DNA of 9,581 bases, from NCBI GenBank assembly GCA_035297385.1, contig DATGZD010000152.1, positions 1 to 9,581 of the forward strand, given 5' to 3'. How positions within the stretch are numbered: position 1 is the first letter of the stretch; each line of letters opens with the position of its first letter. A program made the translations under genes and the position numbers. Of this stretch, positions 4,092-9,581 are shown in pieces. A model generated the notes under the pieces. The model ran no database searches. It was not told the DNA's origin and was given only the letters and a program-made list of their open reading frames with translations. The DNA comes from UBA11855 sp035297385 (lineage in GTDB: Archaea > Thermoproteota > Bathyarchaeia > Bathyarchaeales > Bathycorpusculaceae).

Positions 4092-6726
4092 CAATCAAGA
4101 TAGTTGCTACTGCTATTGCAAGTATTATAGCGACTACTGCTCCTACAATACCATAGTATACTGGCGTTAAATCAGTTGGAGCTGCAGGTTCAACTTGTTC
4201 TTGCTGTGCAGGTGCTGGACCTACAGTTACACCAGTTGCTGCCGAAGAGCTTCCATATGATGCATCTCCTGCAAATGAAGCGATGATTTGATAGGTATCT
4301 TGTTTTGTCGGAGTCCATGCTACGTTAAATGTACCATAATAGCCGTTTGTCATCGTAGAGCCAATGCTAGTTACGGAACCATCTGAACCTACCGCAGTTA
4401 ATGTTACTGGAACGCCAGTTACGTTATCTGGCAAGTCTCTCTGTATATGAACATGTTCCATCATTGCTGACATTGAATCTACAGATACAGCTGGCGTGTT
4501 CGGTTGAGCTGGAGATAAGTCTAAGACTGTACCTTTTATTGTTAATGCTGTTCCAATTGGAACGCTAACATCTGGTGCAGTAACAGTTGTTGCAGTTTTG
4601 CCTTTGCCAAACCAATACATGTACCCATCAGAACTGAAAAGCTGCACGTAACCATCATGTATAGGACCTACATCCGGAACGTGTTTGGATGCTCCTCCTG
4701 GTATAGCTACAGTCCATATTTTTTCTCCAGTAGTTGCGTTGATGCAATGGAATTTCCAACCTCTGGTAATTGGTACAGTGGCTGAGTGTTCCGTGTTATA
4801 TGCATACATCTTTCCGTCGGCAATGTTGGCACCAATGTTCCAAGAATACATAGCTTCGCCTGCTTCGTTAATGTATGGAGTTTCATATGGGTAGTCAGCT
4901 GGTGCTTCATACTTCCATGCGATTTTGCCGTTATCCCAATCAAAAGCGTAGATTCCCGAGTATGCTTGCCTGTATAGTAAGCCGTAAGCTGACTGTACAG
5001 AATAACCTCCAAAGCCTGCTGCATCCCAGGGATAATCCATTGGCTCGCTTTGCCACGCTTGTTGACCTGTACGAAGATCCAGAGCAATGAAACCTTGATT
5101 CAATGTTAGTATGGCAATTTTTCCATGATCAGCAACTTCTGTGCTTCCGCTATATTCTGAATCCAGAATTGTGTTTTGCCAGAGCACATTCCCCTTGTAT
5201 AAATCAATACCTGTTACGTTTATTCCATAGTATATTCCTGCACGTTGCCAGTTAGTTACGGCTGCAGCTATGCCAACATTATAGTCTATTGTATTTGGAA
5301 CGCTGCTTATTGGCCAACTTATATTACTTTTTATTCTACTAGCTAACGAGGCAGTTGTTCCAAGCGTTGTCCAGTTGATTAACCGATAACGTCCACCTGG
5401 TGCATTAGTTGCATTAGCGCCAAGATCTTGTACACTCAGACAATACCCATTCATATAGTACGTACCAGTTGAAAGTGGAGCTATTGAAATATTTGTATTC
5501 ACAAGACCAGTAGATGCGCGGTATTTTATCAAACGGCCACTACCAATATATACGAAGTTTACTTCCGTCACGTGTGTTGGAAAACCACCGCCACTAGGAA
5601 TTGCACCAATATTGTATTCAATGTAACTGGGTATTTGAGTGACGCTATTTTGTTCCCAAATTACTTCTCCTGTGCGTACATCGTATCGTGTCCAAACATT
5701 CGTTGCTGCATTGTAGACAGTGCCGTTAATTGTTGTCTGCGCCACTTTTGCAATCTGTTGATAAGCACTACCAGCATAAGCAATAGGTGCCCAACCACTA
5801 GTTGCGGGGTCACCGCCTATACCCATACCTCCGAAGATGCCAGAGTTAGTATCTTCAACTCCAAAGTCTCCTCCTAAGATGCCTGCTTGAGTAAGCTCTC
5901 GTTTCCATGCGACGTGAGGACTTTCAGGTCCCTGCGTCCATGGAGCAAAATTTCCACGTGAATCTTTGCCGGGCTGATACGGATTTGTGTCTGGATAGTA
6001 TTGATTAAAGACTTCTAATGGAATTTCGAATTCTCCACCTGCTGGACCTCTCCAAGGCCAATTGCCCAGGATAGGCCACCATTCTCTTTTTTCATAAGGT
6101 ACTGGTCTTGTCCAATAATCTGTGGGTAATGCTGATGGAGGCCATGAGCCCACCATATCTTTTTGCACTGTTACTATTCGTTCTGGAGTCGTGAATGGTT
6201 TAAAGTAGACTGATTCAGTATAGACTGAGCCACCTGTAGTTAAATTTGCAGCTGGCGGCCCAACTCCATCAAGGTATCGTCCTGCGGGAAAATAAGTACC
6301 GATGAATTGAAACACAAGTTTGTATTGTCCAAGTTGATCTGGAACAAACTCATACCACATAGTGCCATCATCAGGATAGGATTCAAGTACTTTTGTTTCT
6401 GTTGTCCCATCTGGCTTTGTCATTACAACGGTGTAGTCTTTATGCAATCTTTCTGTTCCAGGCGCTGGTTGCGTTTCCAAGTTTACGAGTACTGGTTGAC
6501 CAAGACCCACCGTGGTAGGTCTAGCGCTGAGGAGACCCCATGTCTGAATTTGAACATCAGGAACTACGCCGGCTGGAAGTGGTCCAGATATTCCCCCTGC
6601 TGGACCTGTGCCGCGAAATTGAGCTTGCGTTGCTGGAATATTTGATACTGTTAGTAAGACCGTAGCGATCAAGAACGTCACTGTTATTATAGCCATTAGT
6701 TTTTGCTTAACATTTACAATATGCAT
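4075..6726 (-). CDS. Surface-anchored PQQ-like beta-propeller protein with Ig-like domain
   Basis: The product is 883 residues. A signal peptide (1-35, cleaved near TQAQ) is followed by an N-terminal beta domain (about 56-180) with PDVQIQTWGLL and an Ig-like strand pattern around DGTMWYEFVPDQLGQYKLVF. A PQQ-like propeller spans about 205-710; five blade signatures of the form D/N-x-x-x-G-x-x-x-W are visible at 349-357, 508-516, 550-558, 596-604 and 663-671. An Ig-like or Big domain follows (about 714-836), then a Pro/Gln/Glu linker and one helix (856-879) with an RKRA tail. The protein should be tethered outside the cell. This architecture is common in uncultured Bathyarchaeia-type archaea, but ligand and role are unknown. 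PQQ binding is not implied, since many such propellers are structural. A region around 285-312 is very Gly-rich. Many N-x-S/T sites suggest glycosylation. Confidence 0.9.
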   Translation of the reverse strand: MHIVNVKQKLMAIITVTFLIATVLLTVSNIPATQAQFRGTGPAGGISGPLPAGVVPDVQIQTWGLLSARPTTVGLGQPVLVNLETQPAPGTERLHKDYTVVMTKPDGTTETKVLESYPDDGTMWYEFVPDQLGQYKLVFQFIGTYFPAGRYLDGVGPPAANLTTGGSVYTESVYFKPFTTPERIVTVQKDMVGSWPPSALPTDYWTRPVPYEKREWWPILGNWPWRGPAGGEFEIPLEVFNQYYPDTNPYQPGKDSRGNFAPWTQGPESPHVAWKRELTQAGILGGDFGVEDTNSGIFGGMGIGGDPATSGWAPIAYAGSAYQQIAKVAQTTINGTVYNAATNVWTRYDVRTGEVIWEQNSVTQIPSYIEYNIGAIPSGGGFPTHVTEVNFVYIGSGRLIKYRASTGLVNTNISIAPLSTGTYYMNGYCLSVQDLGANATNAPGGRYRLINWTTLGTTASLASRIKSNISWPISSVPNTIDYNVGIAAAVTNWQRAGIYYGINVTGIDLYKGNVLWQNTILDSEYSGSTEVADHGKIAILTLNQGFIALDLRTGQQAWQSEPMDYPWDAAGFGGYSVQSAYGLLYRQAYSGIYAFDWDNGKIAWKYEAPADYPYETPYINEAGEAMYSWNIGANIADGKMYAYNTEHSATVPITRGWKFHCINATTGEKIWTVAIPGGASKHVPDVGPIHDGYVQLFSSDGYMYWFGKGKTATTVTAPDVSVPIGTALTIKGTVLDLSPAQPNTPAVSVDSMSAMMEHVHIQRDLPDNVTGVPVTLTAVGSDGSVTSIGSTMTNGYYGTFNVAWTPTKQDTYQIIASFAGDASYGSSSAATGVTVGPAPAQQEQVEPAAPTDLTPVYYGIVGAVVAIILAIAVATILIVRKRA

Positions 6727-6740
6727 TTTTCTTTTTTCCC

Positions 6741-6806
6741 TTATTTATATACAAAGTTCATTGTCACTTTGCAAAAAGCTAATTTGGATGCACTTGATAT
6801 TTATAA
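6741..6806 (-). promoter_or_regulatory. Two TATA-like boxes before the beta-propeller gene
   Basis: On the minus strand TTATAAATAT (6806-6797) would give a start near 6775 and a leader of about 48 nt. TATATAAATAA (6751-6741) lies only about 20 nt before the ATG, so its start would fall at or inside the gene. The first box is the better fit to the ATG at 6726, whose basic N-terminus suits a signal peptide. Confidence 0.45.
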
Positions 6807-6913
6807 CTTTTCTAAATTCATCATAAATTCTCCAGTTTTTTGAGTACAAACCCAAAATTCTGTCTAGGTCTTAACCAAAAGTCAAATAATGAAGGATAAA
6901 ATCTATCAACCTG

Positions 6914-7594
6914 CTACTGAAGAAGCACTCGGTGCAACCTTTTTTCTATCTTTATCATTATCAATGTTGTTAGTATAAATAGTGGCACAGCAATCAGAGA
7001 TGGAAGCTCGGGAACTGAGTTGAGATTGCTTTTTTCTAAGATTCGTGCACGTTCTAATGAAGTAAAATTAATCAGTCGGTAAGTTGTGTCAACTCCTTGG
7101 TCAGCATAGACTTCAACTCTCCACGCTACGTTGCTTATGGTAGCCCAGCTAACGCCAATTTCATAGACACCATACTCATCCGTAACTTGATATACAACCG
7201 CAAACGTATCGGGGATCGATACTTCAGTTTTTCCACTTTCAGACTTTATTTTGCCAATTTGTTTACTGCAATATGTCTCAGCATTGCTTACATTTGAGAA
7301 TAGATAAGCATAAAACTCTACAGATCGAATATCTCCTGGTCCATTGTATCTCTTATAGTATTCAACTGCTCTACCTTCAATAAATCCGGGTTCAGTAAGA
7401 TTTTCATTCCAAGAAATACCATAGTACCATTCTGTTTCTTGAAGAACTGGATAAACATTCGGATCATCACTCTTTGAGGGAAGCATTCCATCTAAGCTTA
7501 AAATTGGTCCATCTGCCCTCACTGTAGAGAAGATTAAAGTTGCAAAAACTAATAGCGTCAACGTTGCAGAAATCATTATGACAATCTTCTTCAT
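6914..7594 (-). CDS. Secreted protein with PEF-CTERM-like C-terminal anchor
   Basis: From the ATG at 7594 the product is 226 residues. A signal peptide (1-27, MKKIVIMISATLTLLVFATL and ending VRA) precedes an extracellular beta-rich domain (about 28-190) with WYYGISWNEN, YYKRYNGPGD, VYQVTDEYG and VAWRVEVYAD. The C-terminus is SVPELPSLIAVPLFILTT followed by a hydrophobic stretch and a basic tail (KIEKRLHR). The PELPS-helix-basic layout closely resembles the archaeal PEF-CTERM signal (usually PEFPS), recognised by archaeosortases; if sorted, the tail would be cut and the protein lipid-linked. A GTG at 7618 opens the frame 8 codons earlier, but the ATG gives a more typical signal peptide. NLT, NVS and NFT are possible glycosylation sites. 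The domain is not recognised. A 188-nt gap with its own promoter separates it from the beta-propeller gene. Confidence 0.8.
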   Translation of the reverse strand: MKKIVIMISATLTLLVFATLIFSTVRADGPILSLDGMLPSKSDDPNVYPVLQETEWYYGISWNENLTEPGFIEGRAVEYYKRYNGPGDIRSVEFYAYLFSNVSNAETYCSKQIGKIKSESGKTEVSIPDTFAVVYQVTDEYGVYEIGVSWATISNVAWRVEVYADQGVDTTYRLINFTSLERARILEKSNLNSVPELPSLIAVPLFILTTLIMIKIEKRLHRVLLQ

Positions 7595-7622
7595 CTTGCC
7601 TGTTCCCTGTGTTTGCACTAGT

Positions 7623-7646
7623 TGAAGAATCTACCTAGATTCTTCT
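7623..7646 (-). promoter_or_regulatory. Near-perfect palindrome in the leader of the PEF-like gene
   Basis: GAAGAATCT (7624-7632) and AGATTCTTC (7637-7645) are perfect complements around ACCT; counting CTA and TAG, ten pairs flank a two-base centre. It lies between the candidate TATA boxes (7684-7709) and the ATG at 7594, so it should be in the transcribed leader. It could act as an operator for a dimeric regulator or as an RNA hairpin. Confidence 0.6.
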
Positions 7647-8121
7647 TCACTATATGTGCACACTTTTCTTTTCAGAAGTCTTGATTATTTATGCCTTACC
7701 ATTTTATAACCGCCTAATGTAATTCAATCTCTATAAGACTAATTTATCATAAACTAGTGTTTCCCTTAGAATTTTCTGCTGCTTTGTCCACGAATATGGG
7801 GTCTATTTAATCACGTAGGATATTGCTGATTTGATACAAGTTCTACTATACCGCAAAGCAGAAATCTCACTATTACCTAGAATATGATTGGCGAATGCTT
7901 TGAGCAGACGTAGGCTTTTCGATTTGCCTGAATGCCGAGATTGTATCTATAGGGGCAGTAATTATTGTTGGAGTCAATGTTCCTTCAACATATGGAAAAG
8001 AAATGAGCTACTCTAACCTCTATCATAAAAAATCAAAATCCAGGTCGAATATGGAATTGCGTGAATATACATTACCTAAGGCTAAACAGTACAATTTGTT
8101 CACGACAATGCTAATTTAGCC
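7647..8121. other. Divergent intergenic region, promoters only
   Basis: About 475 bases between divergent genes. On the minus strand TTATAAAA (7709-7702) and GCATAAATAAT (7694-7684) are candidate TATA boxes for the PEF-like gene. On the plus strand AATATACAT near 8064-8072 could serve the ASCH gene. An open frame at 7904-8118 reads a hydrophobic stretch (IVSIGAVIIVGVNVPSTYG) but has no start codon or ribosome site before Met at 8005, so it may be the eroded end of a lost gene. TTTCTGCT (7773-7780) and AGCAGAAA (7857-7864) are complementary but far apart. Confidence 0.4.
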
Positions 8122-8451
8122 ATGTTCGAGAGAGTACGTATGCCCACATTTTTAACAAAAAAACAAGTGTACGAATGGATTAAGAGAGGAGACAAAACGA
8201 TTGATTTGCGGCGAGGCAAGCAGTTAAAAGGCAATACCATTGTGTTTATGGGCGGCGGTAGACAATTTGTTAGAGGCACCATTGTGAGGAAGCAAGAGGG
8301 TAAACTTCAGGAGCTCTTGAATGAAGATACGTACAAAAAAATTGTTCCAATAGCCAAGAATAAGGATGAAGCGTTGGTATTCATCAAACAAATCTACCCA
8401 TTAACGGATGAAGTATTTACGGCGTATGAGTTTCAATTGAATAAAGAATAA
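8122..8451 (+). CDS. ASCH-domain protein
   Basis: The product is 109 residues (103 if it starts at the ATG at 8140, which has GAGAGAG six nt upstream; the ATG at 8122 has no ribosome site and would have to be leaderless). An N-terminal helix (KKQVYEWIKRG) leads into the ASCH signature G-x-K-T-x-x-x-R (Gly23, Lys25, Thr26, Arg30), a basic loop (RRGKQLKG), strand NTIVFMGGG, then VRGTIVRK and a helix (LQELLNED), matching the beta-barrel fold of ASCH and PUA-like domains. These domains are thought to bind RNA, and one bacterial member hydrolyses N4-acetylcytidine; which activity applies here is unknown. It is convergent with the thymidylate synthase gene, the two stops being 27 nt apart. Confidence 0.75.
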   Translation: MFERVRMPTFLTKKQVYEWIKRGDKTIDLRRGKQLKGNTIVFMGGGRQFVRGTIVRKQEGKLQELLNEDTYKKIVPIAKNKDEALVFIKQIYPLTDEVFTAYEFQLNKE

Positions 8452-8460
8452 TGGAAGTGC

Positions 8461-8490
8461 TTTCTCTTTGCTTTTTTCTTATTCTTCTTC
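8461..8490 (+). terminator. T-rich terminator of the ASCH gene, overlapping the thyA 3' end
   Basis: T-rich runs (TTTCTCTTTG, CTTTTTTCTT) begin about 10 nt after the ASCH stop and extend into the last codons of the convergent thymidylate synthase gene, whose Glu-rich C-terminus supplies part of the T-run on this strand. Confidence 0.5.
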
Positions 8491-9207
8491 AGTAGATTTC
8501 ATTGTCTGTGCCATTCTTAGTGTTTTTGATGATGTCTGAGGTATCAATAGTTCTTTTACAAGTTTGTATTGGCGTTCATATACGTGACAATTCTTGCTAT
8601 GGAAAACCAATTTCCCAGTCTCTATAGAAAAATTTCCACGACTATTAATCTCTTTTACAAACGCTTCATTGAATAGTTGCAGACCAGCAATGTTGGCGGG
8701 CAATCCTGCATAAGCATCCCAACTGCGAAAGTAGCATGTTAAATGCATCTTATTATCAAGGATTTCAGTATCGATGAGACTCAGGCATGGTGGCTCATGA
8801 TGTTCTTTGCTGCCTTCACGAAATTTCCTGATATCTTGAGGTAACCTGATAACCATAGTAACTTGTCTATCTCTCTGTTCTTCAAGATACCTCTGTACTG
8901 CATTCTCAACTTGATCAATAGGCTCTCGTAGTCTACTGCCGTATGTATAAGTTTCATCTTGTTTTTCGCCACACCATAAATATGTTAAAGCATACCATTG
9001 GATGTATTTCATGTCACAGGGTGCTTTATCATTAACAAGCGGTCTGTTTTCTGGATGGGTAATTTCAATACTCAGGTTAAGCTTCTTGGTCTCCGTCATC
9101 TCTGAGCCGTAGCCTACTTTGAAGAGGTCTCCTTCATTCCAGATATGATTCAACGCTTGGAACCATGCGTCGGGGCAATCAAATGCTGTTATCTTCACGT
9201 GCTTCAT
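8479..9207 (-). CDS. thyA: Thymidylate synthase, ThyA fold, archaeal type
   Basis: The product is 242 residues, shorter than the bacterial enzyme (about 264) and close to the methanogen-type family. It makes dTMP from dUMP with a reduced C1-folate-type cofactor in the cytoplasm. Aligned by eye with E. coli ThyA (offset 5), the nucleophile is Cys141 in EPPCLSL, the phosphate-binding Arg is Arg161 in YFRSWDAYAGLPANIAG, Asp164 and Asn172 match Asp169 and Asn177, and CHVY supplies His208 and Tyr210. Two differences stand out: Phe160 replaces the usual Gln before RS, and the E. coli NH after HxY is replaced by ERQ. The N-terminal 100 residues are divergent, as in archaeal forms. GTGGAG (9220-9215) lies 7 nt before the ATG, and TTTATATT (9269-9262) is a good TATA box giving a leader of about 32 nt. 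Confidence 0.9.
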   Translation of the reverse strand: MKHVKITAFDCPDAWFQALNHIWNEGDLFKVGYGSEMTETKKLNLSIEITHPENRPLVNDKAPCDMKYIQWYALTYLWCGEKQDETYTYGSRLREPIDQVENAVQRYLEEQRDRQVTMVIRLPQDIRKFREGSKEHHEPPCLSLIDTEILDNKMHLTCYFRSWDAYAGLPANIAGLQLFNEAFVKEINSRGNFSIETGKLVFHSKNCHVYERQYKLVKELLIPQTSSKTLRMAQTMKSTEEE

Positions 9208-9261
9208 AGTTTTTCTCCACGCGTCTTTATGTTACAGTAGCCCTATTTTGTCTGCTTGTTG

Positions 9262-9269
9262 AATATAAA
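9262..9269 (-). promoter_or_regulatory. TATA box of the thymidylate synthase gene
   Basis: TTTATATT on the minus strand, preceded by TTCAAA as a possible TFB element, lies about 55-60 nt before the ATG and predicts a start near 9239. It is the clearest archaeal promoter in the window. Confidence 0.55.
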
Positions 9270-9490
9270 TTTGAAGCAAATCCACCGAAAAGAAACTAAC
9301 TTTGCATTTTGCTATCATTGTTACTAAGATTTCTCTTGCGAGATCAATCCTTGTTGACCTAGCAGAAAAACATGTCTAATATATGCCTCTGGTCCAGCTT
9401 TCAGAGTTACCTATAAGGATATGTTGAGGTTACACAAAGACAATCTTTCTAAACGATTAAACTAAATCGAGAATTTATAGAAAAGATTAA

Positions 9491-9500
9491 CAAAAAAGAA
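9491..9500 (-). terminator. T-run terminator of the thermosome gene
   Basis: TTCTTTTTTG on the minus strand, 11 nt after the TAA stop (9514-9512), is a typical archaeal terminator. Confidence 0.5.
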
Positions 9501-9511
9501 ATTGTGGGAAT

Positions 9512-9581
9512 TTAGTATGGGGGCATACCGCCCATTCCCATACCGCCCATGCCTCCCATTCCGCCCATACCGCCGCCCATT
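9512..9581 (-). CDS. Thermosome (group II chaperonin) subunit, C-terminal end only
   Basis: The last 22 residues are visible: an MGG-type repeat (MGGGMGGMGGMGGM, then GMGGM) ending PPY and TAA. Flexible Gly-Gly-Met tails mark chaperonins; in archaea this is the thermosome, an ATP-driven double-ring protein-folding cage in the cytoplasm, whose subunit tails project into the cavity. The rest of the gene lies beyond the right edge, so the paralog cannot be named. Another Gly/Met-rich tail cannot be fully excluded from so short a piece. Confidence 0.7.
   Translation of the reverse strand, partial: MGGGMGGMGGMGGMGMGGMPPY

Larger units (their letters stand above)
9208..9511. other. Intergenic region between thermosome and thymidylate synthase genes
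   Basis: About 300 bases with no gene seen. On the minus strand it holds the thermosome terminator (9500-9491) and the thyA TATA box (9269-9262) with its ribosome site. CTCTG (9387-9391) and CAGAG (9402-9406) could form a weak five-pair hairpin. Only frames of a few codons occur. Confidence 0.5.

Noticed and set aside
4685..5090. Open frames on both strands inside the beta-propeller gene
   Set aside because: They are shadow frames of a long gene with clear domain signatures and show no ribosome sites or recognisable motifs.
6810..6840. C/D box guide RNA (ATGATGA box on the minus strand)
   Set aside because: A C box is present but no D box (CTGA) lies at the right distance, and the surroundings fit a promoter.
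7773..7864. Complementary arms TTTCTGCT and AGCAGAAA
   Set aside because: Spacing of 76 nt and an interrupted extension make a functional hairpin unlikely; probably chance.
9387..9406. Five-pair hairpin CTCTG/CAGAG as a small RNA or terminator
   Set aside because: The stem is short, the loop is 10 nt and no T-run follows.
9515..9581. Tandem CCCAT-rich repeat as a minisatellite or CRISPR-like array
   Set aside because: It is fully explained as Gly-Gly-Met codons of a chaperonin tail read on the minus strand.

Overview
The window reads as AT-rich archaeal DNA, most likely from an uncultured lineage close to Bathyarchaeia. The signs are a Gly/Met-rich group II chaperonin (thermosome) tail at the right edge, a thymidylate synthase of the short archaeal type, a large PQQ-like beta-propeller surface protein with a C-terminal anchor, TATA-like boxes about 25-60 nt upstream of starts, GAGGTGA-type ribosome binding sites, TTG and GTG starts, and T-run terminators. 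The lineage is an inference from family resemblance; no rRNA gene is present to confirm it.

Left part (1-1550): an unresolved GC-rich edge, a small two-helix membrane protein (+) whose upstream region carries two perfect 9-bp inverted repeats, and a convergent, decayed gene (-) for a stand-alone pyruvate-kinase C-terminal-domain protein. That gene has one nonsense codon and three frameshifts, and its stop codon overlaps the stop codon of the membrane protein. A gene-poor stretch with several hairpin-forming sequences follows.

Middle part (1550-3965, all +): a tight two-gene operon of a DUF350-like four-helix membrane protein and a membrane-anchored extracytoplasmic transglutaminase-like cysteine enzyme; then a 47-residue charged helical microprotein with a textbook ribosome binding site; then a 174-residue two-domain protein of unknown function whose C-terminal domain has a HARP-like pattern.

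Right part (4075-9581): two minus-strand secreted or surface proteins, an 883-residue beta-propeller/Ig protein and a 226-residue protein with a PEF-CTERM-like tail. The second has a near-perfect palindrome in its leader. Then come an ASCH-domain protein (+) and a convergent thymidylate synthase (-), and finally the 3' end of a thermosome subunit gene (-).

Four of the products are predicted to be exported or membrane-anchored (DUF350-like, transglutaminase-like, propeller, PEF-like), so much of the window concerns the cell envelope. No mobile element, CRISPR array, tRNA or rRNA gene could be supported. The items most worth a second look are the DUF350/transglutaminase pair, the operator-like inverted repeats, the small coiled-coil gene and the 174-residue protein.
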